From Caenorhabditis elegans (lineage: Eukaryota > Nematoda > Chromadorea > Rhabditida > Rhabditidae), in NCBI RefSeq assembly GCF_000002985.6, contig NC_003279.8:13268001-13332000 (forward strand): a DNA stretch of 64,000 bases. The letters are read 5' to 3'. The position numbers were made by a program, and so were the translations under genes. Shown here one piece after another: positions 46,001 through 57,361 of the stretch (positions are counted from its first letter, which is position 1; each line of letters starts with the position of its first letter). The notes below the pieces were generated by a model that had not been told where the DNA came from, did not search any database, and saw only the letters and a program-made list of their open reading frames with translations.

Positions 46001-49000
46001 TAAGATACACTGCTAGCCAAAACTTCCGTTGTTTAGAGCCTAGCCCCTTATCACCAAAATACCCTAAACTCTACCTCGTCCCTATCTCTCTTTCTTATTA
46101 TCACATACATTTATCTCCTTTTCTTATCAATTATTCATTGGCATATTGACATGACACACATACCTCGTCTCATCCATATATGCAGTTTCGAGCACCAACG
46201 CCGCATATTCAATGTTTCGTTTCAGGTCTTCGAGGGGAAGCTGCCCGCTGTTGAGCTGGTGCAGGATGTAGCGAAGTCTGAAAATTCAAGAGAGTTGCGG
46301 GAGTGTTTTTAAGGATAGACTGGCAATTTTTCACAGCCGAATTGGTTGCCTGGCAGTATGAAATTGGTCAAATGTGACAGATTTTGGCAAAAACTCCTTG
46401 GCTGTTTTGAAGCCTATTAGAACTAGACATGCTCAAATTAGGTTATCAGATAATTTCTCTAAAACATTTTTTCACAGCGTTCTGGTGACTTCAAATCTAC
46501 CCTAACATTTTGAAATTTTTTTTTTGAAAAATGCCAAATTTGTTGAAAAAAAGAACATTTTAGGGGTGAAACATTTCAGCTTTTTCTGGGAAAAAAGTTT
46601 CCAAACAGCTTTCATCATGCTTGTCATTCCTTAAACACTCGTAAAAACATTATTAGGCCCAAAGGACTCCTTTTGAAGCAGCGTTACAGTTCTCGAATTT
46701 AGTAAAAATCTACTATACACTGGCAAATATTCAGATCAAAATTTCAGTAGATAAAGGCTACGCTTTGCTGCTGAAAATTTTGTAATAGCCTATTTAAAAC
46801 ATAGGCTCTCAAAAAACAAAAGTCAGTAGGCACTAGGCACAAGGCAGGCACTTCTGCCTACCTAAACAACTAAACAGTTTACTGAAAAGCTCTTACCTGC
46901 ATGAGTGTTTTCGAAGAACAAGTTGATAAAACCCAAAGGTATCCCCGACGATCATCATTTTTAGCAATTTTCAATTTAAAATCAATTAAAAAAAGGAATC
47001 TCCGGGGGTGGAAAAAAAATGGGCGACGACAAATACGAAAGTAAGAGGATGAAGCCGTGATGAGAAGACAGGGGAGCTTATGGCTCACGGAGAGAGCTTA
47101 ACGCTTTCACTCTTTTTCTCTCTGACGTCTCTTACTATCACACACTATCTCTCTTATCATCCGGAGATGGGGAAGAGGGGATCATCATTATTTATCACTT
47201 CATTCCCCCCTCTTTTCACCAACAACTTTATATGAAGTTATATCGATATCCGTATGGATTAGGGATTTTTAGAGTGTGAGAAAGAGGGAGAGATATAGGC
47301 ATTTTTGAATGTTCTGAGATGGTTTGAAACTTTAATTTTTGTTATAAAGTATACTACCGAATCAGCGAAATCGGCCACGCCCATTTGCTACTCGCTGATT
47401 GGTCATGGCAAAAATACAGATTAAACTTAATATTCGCAAACAACCATTGGGAATTTTAAATTCTCCATGAAGATTCCGACTATTCGGCACCAATATTGAC
47501 CTTATTCCGATAATTTTCAAATTTCAAAGCAAAACCGCGACGCGACCGCAACGCAGCATGACAAAAATTTGGGTAACAAAAACATTTTTGGGAAAAGTCA
47601 CTGTGGTATTCGAATTCCTTGTAAAATTTCCGGTTTTTTGACACCCATATTGGCGGAATTCCAATAACTTTGAAATTTTCATGAAAACCGCGACGCAACC
47701 GCAACGCGGCAAATTAGAAATGCCCACAAAATTGGCATTTTTAAGCTTTGTTGCGTTCAACTTGTTTGTACATAAAGATATATTTTAAAAATGGAAAGTT
47801 TCTCATAAACCAACATATTTTCAGAACGAAATTTTTTTTTCCAAAATGAGGACTTACTTTTCAAGTGACTCCAGTGCCGGTGCATTATCATAGCTCTTTT
47901 TCCGCGATGAAGAAGGTGACGTGGGCTCTTTCTCCTGACAGTTATCATCCGAATTCGATTTTTCCTTCTGATTCCGAAGAAGACTAACTGGACGTTGAAG
48001 ACCGTCTACTGAAAATAAACAGAATTAAATAGAGATAGAGTGAGAGAGCGTGCAGAGGTCATACACTCTGACTTCTCTGCGTCTCTCCTCATCTCCATGT
48101 ACCTCGTCTAAACCCGTTTTCGGCACTGGTTGCCGTCGACGTGCTCGGCGGCAACGTCATCGCCGAGAACACAAACATTTCTGGTGTTGGATATTTTTTC
48201 CGGGCGGCGTCCCTCTTGTTTGTGTCAACACACTCGCGCATATATATGTCTTGCTATGAGTTTTTTTTAGGGATTGGGGGAAAATGTATTGATAATCTGA
48301 AAATATGGAAATCCAGACGGTAATTTTTAGAGATTTTCAGAAAAAAAAAAAGAAAAACGTGATTTAAAGTTATAAGAGCGAAAAGAGCAGGGCCTTGGAA
48401 AGGACAATGGAAAACTTAATTATAGGTGTTATAAAGTTTTGCCATGAGAGGTGCAAAAATTTTAGGTAAAAACGCAAAAAGGCCAAGATATGGGCGGAGC
48501 ATATTGTTGTTTTTTTTCAAAACATCAAAAATAGGCTCCGCCCATTTCTTGGCTATTATTGTTTTGCAATTAATTTTTACGACAGGCCATAAGAAGTACA
48601 AATACGACAGAAAATCTCTAAAAACAATTGAAAGTTTGTTGAAAAGATTTTAAAGTGTGCTGAGTGACGCCAAGAAATGGGCGGAGCCTATCATTGATTT
48701 ATTTTTGTTACATTCTGCAAATTTTATTTAAAGTCATAATTGTTTCAAAAAACTAATAATTTAATTCAAAATTACTAGAGAGATTAATAATAGTCGCCGA
48801 ATAGCCTAGAAATAAGACGGCCCAATTTCAGGCTCAGAAAAATTCCACGAAATAGTAGATGAAAAATTAGAATATTAAGAAAGTTATCAGAAAATATGAC
48901 AAAATACACCCAGTAAAAAGTTATAGGTGAAAAAGTGGTAGGGCTTTGGAAAGGACAACGAAAATTGTTGAGTTCGCTAATTATAGGTGCTCGTGATTTG

Positions 49001-50704
49001 TTTGAGATATTATATTTTTCAATGGAATAATGCAAAATTTCAAAAGATTATCGTCTTAACAGGGTATGAGTTCCTAACGAGCACTATCTATAGTTTGATG
49101 CCAATGTAGTTTGTAGTTTGTGCTCTCATCTAGGAATTTTCTTTGGAATGTGCAGCCGACATTGTTCCAGGTCTTATGTCGTCTGCGTCTCTCCAGTGGG
49201 CAACTCTAACCTGTACAAGGTTGTACGAGGCCCTGCAGGAGATCTTTCAGAACCTGTGATTGTACCTGTGCCTGCCTACGTACAGTAAGGGCACAGTGAA
49301 ATCAGGTCAGAGAACAGAGAAGCTAGACACTCTAACTTCTCTATCTCTCTCTCTCTCTCTCTGAATCTCTATGTCTTTGGTCTTGTTTGTTCCCTCTTCA
49401 TGCTTCACAATTAGGGTGCTATTCATCGCATCGCACTTTGATGCCTCTATCCTAACAATCATGTTTTTTTCAAAAATTCTTGATCGCCTCATCATTTTTT
49501 TTGGGGGGAGGGGGGGACTTGGGTGCTTTAGACGTTATGTTTAGAGCTACATAACTCTGAGCAGAGATATCAAAAAGTTGTCAACGAAAAAAAATATAGG
49601 GATTGAAATTTTACAAATTTTTTCAGCAACTTTTTTGACGGGTTCTAACCTAGATATAGAGAATGATGTGGCGCTAGGATTCCAGAAAAACTTAGAAATC
49701 CTCACTAAAGTAAAGATCAAAATAAGGCTTTCTGAAGAAGTGAAAAAAAAACTCGAAAGTCATTCTCTTGTCTACAAGCACACAACAAGTTCCCCCCTTC
49801 TCCGCCCCCTATGTCTGTATATCTCTCTGCGTCTCTCTCCCTCTCTCTCTCTCAAGTCTATTCTTGACATTTTGTCACAAGAAGAGTAAGAAGTGATATT
49901 AGGCATCTCTCACTACACAAGTTGAGAAGCATCTCTGATTGACTTACGACACGTCTTCTTTGAGCTGAATTCTCAAGAAGAAGAAGAAGATGCTTCTTGT
50001 TTTTTGATTGGATTTAGAGGAGCAGAAGACACGATGTGGGAGGGAGTAAGGGGAAAACGTTGCGGAAGTTGATAGAGAACACAGAAGAGAGAGACGCAGA
50101 GATGCGAGAGTATCTGGCTTCTCTGGGATCTCTCATGCGATGCAGTCTCTAGAGAAATGGCTCCAAAACACTATATTTCCATTTTTCACACCGCTCGAAC
50201 CGTCGCCCGTTCCCGTAAGAAAAATTCAAAAACTCACAAACAACTTCTGCAAAATGACCTTTCCCTCTCACTCCACCACCTTCAGAAGTCCTCCGACGCC
50301 CGGCTCTTCGAGCAGCTACTGCATTCTTTTTGCAATCAAGTCCATTAAGGTCCAGTGGAGGGATTTTGATCGAGCGAGATGATGTCTGAAAGGATTAAAA
50401 AAAAGGATTGGGCTTAGGTTTAGGCTAGGCTTAGGCATAGGCTGAGGCTCAGGCTTAGGCTTTAGGGTTAGGCTTTTTGCCACAAGTATATAAAATGTGT
50501 AAAATTGAAAAACAATACTTTGCCAGTTGGTTATTTCACAAAGCCTACCTGTTCTTCCTCATCCCTGGGTGTGATCAATTGTACTGATAACAGCTTCTTA
50601 TCACTGTCACCGTGTTCTTCTGATGCTGATGACGTGGATGGTTTGAGAAGACAAAATGCACTGCGAAAACATCCACAACTGCTGGTTTTACGAGCTCGGT
50701 TCAT
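43093..50704 (-). CDS. pde-1: Calmodulin-dependent-type 3',5'-cyclic nucleotide phosphodiesterase
   Basis: Shared exons 48008-47858, 46277-46164, 45819-45324, 45221-44893, 44220-43956, 43908-43802, 43678-43545, 43233-43156 and 43109-43093. Two alternative starts: a proximal exon 48178-48103 (about 588 residues), or two distal exons 50704-50549 and 50385-50280 (about 650 residues). Both splice in with the same phase, leaving G before TA to make Val. The N-terminal PDE1 region contains DLKRNIEYAALVLE and DETRR. The HD-type catalytic domain shows NPYHNVVHAADV, HDYEHTGHTNNFH, YNDRSVLENHHVS and CDISHPAKPW, supplying the metal-binding His/Asp residues; PLCDR and SQIGFIDFIVEP end it. The C-terminus is Ser/Pro-rich then Glu/Ala/Lys-rich coil. 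It hydrolyses cGMP/cAMP; in C. elegans it acts in O2/CO2-sensing neurons (established). A 6-nt alternative acceptor exists at 43684. Confidence 0.95.
44368..44552. mobile_element. MITE copy 2 (cacgtggtgtcag termini) in a pde-1 intron
   Basis: Ends cacgtggtgtcaggctgtc and gacaccacgt with the same internal inverted tgatctacaaaaaatgcggga segments as copy 1. It lies in the intron 44221-44892. Confidence 0.85.
46278..47857. other. Large pde-1 intron
   Basis: 1.58 kb of AT-rich DNA. Two direct copies of a (g/a)aaaccgcgacgc(g/a)accgcaacgc segment with cattc/aattccaataa flanks lie at 47530-47556 and 47685-47707, about 155 bp apart. No nested gene found. Confidence 0.5.
48103..48178 (-). promoter_or_regulatory. 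pde-1: Proximal alternative first coding exon of pde-1
   Basis: ATG at 48178 opens 25 codons (MFVFSAMTLPPSTSTATSAE...) ending in a good gtacat donor. The segment is GC-richer than its surroundings, as expected near a promoter. The peptide is Ser/Thr-rich and differs wholly from the distal start. Confidence 0.7.
48481..48688. repeat. Inverted and direct copies of ggccaagatatgggcggagc
   Basis: 48481-48500 pairs inversely with 48535-48554 (gctccgcccatttcttggct). A third, direct copy (gccaagaaatgggcggagcc) lies at 48669-48688. Same core as the hairpin at 33870-33919. Two gg(g/a)c(c/t)ttggaaaggacaa(t/c) segments at 48391 and 48942 flank the block. Confidence 0.75.
50411..50474. repeat. Interstitial telomere-like tract, (TTAGGC)n orientation
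   Basis: About ten imperfect hexamers of ttaggc/taggct type in a row. TTAGGC is the C. elegans telomere unit. The tract lies in the intron between the two distal pde-1 exons. Confidence 0.85.
50549..50704 (-). promoter_or_regulatory. pde-1: Distal first coding exon of pde-1
   Basis: ATG at 50704 opens MNRARKTSSCGCFRSAFCLL..., a basic Cys-containing segment that could serve membrane or calmodulin binding (inference). An acceptor (aatttccag) ends 10 nt before the ATG, so there is either trans-splicing or a further 5' exon. The exon continues in phase 0 to 50385-50280. Confidence 0.65.
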
Positions 50705-50803
50705 GCGGAATGTTCTGGAAATTCGGAAATAAAGTTTTAGATAATTTGAGATATTAAAAGATATTATCAAGGACATCAGGTCTGGTAAATAGATTCCACA
50801 AAC

Positions 50804-50931
50804 ATAAGCCTGAGAATTAGCCTAAGCCTAAGGATAAGCCTAAGCCTAAGCCTAGTCTAAGAATAAGCTAATCCTAAGCCTAAGCTTACGCCTAACTCTA
50901 AGCCCAAGCCTAGGCCTAAACCTAAGCCTAT
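50804..50931. repeat. Interstitial telomere-like tract, (GCCTAA)n orientation
   Basis: About eighteen imperfect gcctaa hexamers in the opposite orientation to the tract at 50411-50474. The distal pde-1 first exon lies between the two tracts. Confidence 0.88.
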
Positions 50932-53900
50932 TCAACAGGAGTGAATAATTAATTAACTGTATGAGAATAAATTGAACAATATTTTTCAAAAATATAGAAT
51001 TTGGAATATTTCTTTTGGAAAAAACTGGTGAATCCTCTAATCGTTTTGTTTTTCGGGTGGCAATTGACTAAAGCCCAACACAAATTAAGGGATTGAAATG
51101 GGGAAGAGAAATGAGAAAAAGAAGAAAATTGTTGCGTGTTGTTTGAGAATCAAATGAATTCATCTCAATTAACTTGAAACTTTTTTTTCTTGTTTCAAGA
51201 GAAAAAAGTCTAAAGAATTGAAGATCAGAATTTGGAATTAAAATTTTTTAGGAAATGCGGAACTTTCCCATTTTTTCACAAATCATAAAATTTCTGAAGC
51301 GTTATTTTTTATAGGTCTCAAAAAAAATTTAAATCCCTAAAAATCTGGCAAAAAAAAGAGACAGATTGAGTATTTGCGGGTATTTTGTGTTTGGGTGGGT
51401 GTCTTGGCCCATGTATCCGTTACTGATTAGGTTAGCTAGGTGGATTCGGGTTTTTTTTTCGGGGGAAAGAAATGGAAAAATGACAGAGATTGTTGCCTTT
51501 GGGGGATATTTTTGTTGGTTTTTTTTTGGATGAAACTGCCTGCCTGCCTACAAGGACTACTACAAGGCAACCTACTGCAAAAATACGATAGAGAGAGAGA
51601 GTGCGGAGAAACAGACAGCGAGAGCGCTCCCGTTTCTCTGCACTTTCCACCAAAGTTGGGGCTAACTTCCAACTGTTGTATCTTTGCAGTGGTTAGAGAT
51701 ATTAAAATTTTTCAAACTGATAAAATGTTCAAAAATTAACGCCGATTATTTTTGCAATTGACAACTTTTTTGTAAATTCATAGGCTAGAGAGATGTAGAC
51801 GTTTAAGTTTAAAACAGGTTGTGAGAGATAAAAGACGCACAGAGTGCCCGACTCTGATTTTCAAACCGATGTATCTCTGCAACGGTCAGAGATACAAAAA
51901 TGTGTTCAACTGATACAATTTTCAGAATGTTACCCTGATTATTTCTTCAGTAGACAACTATTTTGTACACCTATTGACTAGCGAGATACAGCAGTTTAAA
52001 ACAAAGAGGGCGAGAGATGAAAGACGCAGAGCGAGAGACACTCTTTTTCTCTGAGCCTCTACTATTCAGAATATTGTTTTTTTTTTCTGAAAGCTTAAAA
52101 ACTATGTAGTTTGTATCCTCTTAATAAATAAAAAAATTTAATGCATAAAATCGAATAAAAAAGTTTCATCAATTTCTCTGCAAATTTCTATTTGAAATAG
52201 TAGTTTAATCATCACTTCACTTTGAATGATGGGTGGGACAAGGGATAAATGGAAATTCATTGAAAAAAAAATAAAAGAGAGTGGGGAGGAAATTAAAAAT
52301 TAAAGAGAAATATGTGATGTTATTGCTCTATTTCTGTGAAAAACTGCATTCTGAGAGGAGAATTGAATATTTTTTAGTTTAACATGGAATGATAGTTGGA
52401 AAAAAATGTTGGGAAATTAGTGATTTTTCAGATATTTTCGCTGTAACTTTTCCAATTTAAAACCTTTTCGTAAACCTACTGGTTAGAGAAATACAGACGT
52501 TTAAAGCAGAAAGTTCGAGAGATAAGAGACGCAGAGAACGAGACGCACTCTTTCTCTATTCTTCAAATGTGTATCTCTTTTGTATCTCTGTGGTTAGAGA
52601 TATTAAAACACTTTCAACTGATAAAATGTTTACAATTTTACGCTAATTATTTTTGCAATTGACAACTTTTTTGTAAACTCATTGGCTAGAAAGATACAGA
52701 AGTTTAAAGTAAAGCACATTTCAAAATTCTATGCAAAAACATTTGTAAGTTGGGAATTGGAATTTTTTTGTAGAATTTTTAATTTTTATTTGATACAAGA
52801 TTAAATTTTAAAAAATTAGTAACAATTAGGAAAATAAATCTCAAAACGAAATTTCAAAAACATTATTGACAAATACTACAAAAGTCCAAAATTATTCCAT
52901 TTAAAAATGAAAAACTGCCAGATTTCGTCCAATAAATTCCGAATATTCAAAAACTGAACCACTTGAAACACTTTTTTTTTATTTTTCATTTCTTCTTTCT
53001 CTTTTTTATTACTTTATCCTCCTATTTTTCTCCGTTTCGCACCAAAACTTTTCAACTAGTCCCACAGGAATTTGCCGGAAATTTTTTCCATAAAAAAGTG
53101 AAAAATGGGCATTTTTCCTATTTTCCAACAAATAAATTGACGTTCAGAAATTTTGAACTGCTTTAATTTTCTTACAAAAAAAAGATTTTTTCTTGCAAAA
53201 TTGAAAAAAAAGATGAAAAGTGCGAAAAAAAGAGAAGAAAATTTCAGGTTTTAGGTCTGAGAAGGGTATAATTTTGGGTAGAAAGGGGGAGATTTATATG
53301 AAAAAATAAATTTTAAAAAATAAATTTTAAGAAAAAAATTTTCTTTTTTAAATATTTAAAAACAATTACTTAAAAAATAGATTTTGAAAAAAATCCTTTT
53401 TTTTGAAATTCGCATTTTTTTCAATTTTTTTTAAACTTAAAATTTAATTCTCAAAAATCTAAAAACTAATCCCAATTTTTGAAAACTTCAAATTTTTAAA
53501 TAAAATGCATTAAATTCTAATTTAATCCCAGAATCGTATGCTTCTGAAAAACAACAAAAAAACCAAAAAAAAATTTCCAAAATGAAAGGAAACCGAAAAT
53601 CGTGAGTTCTGACCCTGTTTTTTTTTTGCAATTTTTCAGTGAAAAAAGCCGAAAACACACGATGAGGGTAAACACGTATTGGATAATGATGCCCAGCGGA
53701 ATGAGAAAACATAGATATTACGTAGAACTTCAATTACAGCGTCTGGAATTTTGGTTTAGTTTTTTTCAAACTCGATTATCTCTGCAGTGGATAAAGATAC
53801 AAACAAGATTTAAACTAAAAAATATTTATCATAAAACTCGGAATATTTTTGCAGTTAAAAATTTTTGTTTAGCTCCGAAGAGAAAAAAGTTATGGCGGTT

Positions 53901-55168
53901 TGAACCTCCGCCGAGGAGTAGAGAGGTGGGGAGAGTGCGGGGGAGGGGAGAGCGCAGACGGATAGAGCACTCTTGTTTCTCTGCACTTTCTCCCTGATCT
54001 ATTATCATTTCTTTATTTTAAAAGAGAATGAGAGAGCGCAGAAAAGCATAGCGCTCAAAAAAAAAGTTCGAAATTAAATCCAGTAAGGAAATTGGTCGAG
54101 TGGAAATTTATTTTTTCCTTTAAAAATTGTTATTGCTCTGTGTGAATTACTAATAGTTTCCGCATATAGCTTATAGCATTAGAAAAAAAAATTTTGATTC
54201 TTGAGAATTGAAATTAGGAGGATAACATTTTTTTTTATAAAATGTTATTTAATTTTCAGTTTTTTTTTGGAAATCTTTCAAATCTGATTATCTCCTTAGT
54301 GGTTTGAGATACAAAAAAGTTGTAAACTGACAAAATATTTGCCATAAAATTTTTAACATTTTCCTAGTGAACAAGACATTTGTAGCTTCTACGCAAATAA
54401 AGTTATGAAGGTTTCAACATTGCTAGCCCTTCCAGGTGGAGGAAAATAAGAGAGGGAGTGTGAGGTGAGGGGAGAGCGCAGACAGCTAGGGCACTCTCGT
54501 TTCTCTGTACTCTCCCCTCCAGTATTTGCTATTCTAGAGTCTTGAGAAAGAACAAAGAAACTGATTTTTTTACAGATAGAACATTTGAGGACTACGTTTT
54601 TTTCCAAATGTTTCAACAAAAAAATTCAGTACTTATTTTTTCAAATTTTTCATAATGCTACAAAAATTTTGCCAACTATAAAAATGTCCAAATTGTTTGC
54701 TTTTTCCAGTAAAAAATTTCCCTTTATTGCTAACCATATCCGAGATATTTATTAGAGCTTGAAATTTCCAGGCTACCTACCTAAATCCGCAAAATCTCAC
54801 ACAAAGCTAGATTTGTGCTCATTGTTGAGCTCATAAAAACAAAATAAAGAAAATAAAAACAAAGTAATTTCAGAGAGAGAAAGGAGCACGAAGAAGAAGC
54901 CTTCGGGGGATGGGAGAGAGAGAGGGCGAGTCTCTTCTTTTCACATCACACAACACAAAAAAACGAAGCGAACACATGTTAGCATCAATTGAGCATCTTT
55001 TTTGTTGTCTAGCCGTCTGTCTGTGTGTCGGTTCATAGGGGGACCTACGCCTGCCTACGTGTCTAGGTGGTTAAAAATTGAAAATATAGATTTTTTCAAT
55101 TTTTTTGTTTTTTTTTCAGACAAAAAATCGGTAAAAATTGAATCGCAAAAATTTTATCTTATCGAAGT
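50932..55168. other. Repeat-rich upstream region, no gene recognised
   Basis: Reads as successive degenerate copies of a composite repeat: (i) a gag(a)ata..., caactga(c/t)aaaatgtt, ttgacaacttttttgtaaa section and (ii) an inverted gagagacgcagag ... ctctgcgtctctc-like section. Copies are near 51590-51720, 51780-51960, 52440-52700, 53745-53995 and 54285-54520. Open frames here (e.g. 51440-51739, 53602-53997, 54389-54619) fall on these repeats and are not gene-like. Confidence 0.5.
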
Positions 55169-55354
55169 CACGTGATGTCAGGCTGTCCAATTACGATTTG
55201 ATCTACATAAAACGCGGGAATTTTTTGCAAAAAAAACGTGACGTCAGCACGTTCTTAACCATGCGAAATCAGTTTAGAACTCTGCGTCTCTTCTCCCGCA
55301 TTTTTTGTAGATCTACGTAGATCAAACCGAAATGAGACACTCTGACACCACATG
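55169..55354. mobile_element. MITE copy 3 (cacgtgatgtcag termini)
   Basis: Ends cacgtgatgtcaggctgtcc and gacaccacatg; internal structure as in copies 1 and 2. Confidence 0.85.
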
Positions 55355-56180
55355 AAAAGTTGAAATTATCGATTTTTTTTTCAAGTTAATTATAAATTTT
55401 AAAAAAGGTGAAAAAGTAAATAAACTTTTCAGTTTTTTTTCAATTTTTTCCAAAACAATTTTAGGTCCATCGGAATATTATAAACCATTTGACAAAAAAA
55501 TTTGAAGGAGAGACGCAGACGGAGAGAGTACTCTCGTTTCTCTGCGCTCTCCCTGCCTCTCAGAGCCAGCTCGAGCTCATCAAATAGCTCATTCGAATAA
55601 AAATGAGCACTTTTTGTGCTCATTCAGGACATTGCATTTTATGCTCCACTGAACCTAAAAATTTTCGAAGATCAATGGGAATTTCCAATGAAGTTTTTTT
55701 TTTGAAAAAAAAATGATGGAAAATTTGATGATCTGTGAAAATCATTTTGAGAGAAGAAAATTTGTAGAAATGTTTTCAAAAAATCGGTTTTTTTCCAGAA
55801 TTCTTGCAAAAAAAAATTTAGAAAAAACTTTGAGAAAAAATCTAAAAATTATTTTGAGGAAATGACAGGGGATTAGCATGCCGCTCCATCATTTTCTTCT
55901 CCAAAATAATCCTAAAATTAGTCCAAACCGCAAAAAACCAGATTTTTTGTCATTCTAAAAAATTGCGGGAGGCGTGGTGTCCTTTTCCATAAGCCTATAC
56001 CCCCCAAACATCAAATTTCCGGTCGGAAGAGTCAGCCGACATTTCCCCAAATATATATGTGAATGAAAAAAAAAGTAGGGAGAATTGAATAATTCATGAG
56101 GCTGATTGAGAAACAATGGGGTGGGCACAGATAGATTTTCTGTTAATATTGAGAATCCAAACACAGGCAAAAAGCATAAT
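55355..56180. other. Intergenic; one more gacgcagagag repeat, otherwise nothing
   Basis: An inverted gagacgcagacggagagag ... tctctgcgctctccc section at 55509-55556 belongs to the composite repeat family. No gene seen. Confidence 0.45.
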
Positions 56181-56251
56181 GCGTTCGGGGGGAATCGAAC
56201 CCCCGTCGAATGCTTGGAAGGCATCCATGCTGACCATTACACCACGAACGC
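56181..56251 (-). tRNA. tRNA-Gly (anticodon TCC), copy 1
   Basis: 71-nt cloverleaf on the minus strand: acceptor GCGTTCG/CGAACGC, T at position 8, D-arm with GGTCAGCATGG, anticodon loop CTTCCAA (TCC), T-arm GGGGG-TTCGATT-CCCCC. A T5 terminator follows. Confidence 0.95.
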
Positions 56252-56994
56252 GGTGATTCACGTTGGTTTCGGAGGCAAAGAGAAAATTGGGTAACATGGC
56301 AACTATATGATGAGAACATGTTGTTTGCCAAATCGCATGGATTAGGGGAGAAGCTTGAAAGCCGGTGATAAAAAGAGATATTGATATCACTTTTTTTCAA
56401 CACAGGGAAAAATTATCAAAACATACGTTGGGCGTCTCTTTCTTCTAAAAATACTATAAATTACAAGTTAATCAAACTTTTAAGTCTAAAAAAAATGAAA
56501 ACTTGAAAAACACATCAAAAATCAGTGTGTCTGATTGGACAAATTTGAGCCCCCATAGTCTTCCTGAATGCTCCCGCGGTGAGCCAACTCTGTCTGCGTC
56601 TCTCCGATCACCGTACTGTTTCATTGAAAGGGCACACGGGGGATATTGGTGGTGTGCTCATGAAAAAGAGCAAGGAAGAGACAGAGGGATATCCTGTGTG
56701 TGTGTGTGTATAGATATGATAACTGACTGGAGGTGGGAGATGAGTTTGAAGCACAAGTGTTGCGAGAGACAATCCCTGGATCGGTAGATCAAACCACGAT
56801 TGTTCGGGTTCAAATTAGCCCCGCGCGAGTTAAAATTTAATTATTGAATTTAAAAATATTTGAAAATGCTTTTCAAATGAACTGTTTACTCAAAATCATG
56901 GTCTTGACACGATCGAAAGTTTTCAGCTACCGAATTATCTCTGCGTCTGTTGAACCTTCTTTCATAAACCCAATTTAGACCACCCGCACTCGCC
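56252..56994. other. Intergenic between two tRNA-Gly genes
   Basis: No coding pattern; a (gt)6 run lies at 56697-56708. The 94-codon frame 56503-56787 spans gacgcagag-like repeat DNA and is rejected. Confidence 0.4.
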
Positions 56995-57065
56995 GCGTTC
57001 GGGGTGTAATGGTCAGCATGGATGCCTTCCAAGCATTCGACGGGGGTTCGATTCCCCCCGAACGC
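56995..57065 (+). tRNA. tRNA-Gly (anticodon TCC), copy 2, with G at position 8
   Basis: Identical over 71 nt to copies 1 and 3 except the base after the 5' acceptor strand (57002): G instead of the nearly invariant T8. Internal promoter boxes and a long T-run terminator (57071-57079) are intact. About 35 bp of 5' flank (cataaaccca...ccaccc...cactcgccgc) match the flank of copy 3. Confidence 0.85.
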
Positions 57066-57361
57066 AGATTTATTTTTTTTTCGTCTTTTTTAATTCAAAA
57101 AACCCATCAAAGTCCCTCGAAGACTGCATCGAACCCCCCAGAATCCTATCATCATCATAAATTCTGTGTCATCTCCCTTCTTCCATCCAATTTCTTCATG
57201 TTATCATGCGAAAAGTGGTTGTGACGAATGGCTAATGATCATCTGACACGCAATGGCTCCCCGCCACCCCGACTCGTTTCAAACTTACACCCAAAGTCTT
57301 CATATTTGGAATTTTTGAAAAATATATATTATATACGTTACTTTTTTGCGGAGAGTAGAAT

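Noticed and set aside
51432-54619. Several 70-130 codon ORFs upstream of pde-1
   Set aside because: They overlap degenerate composite repeats and are not codon-biased.
56094-57224. ORFs containing [19 protein letters not shown]
   Set aside because: This peptide is the translation of the tRNA-Gly sequence and appears at all three tRNA copies.
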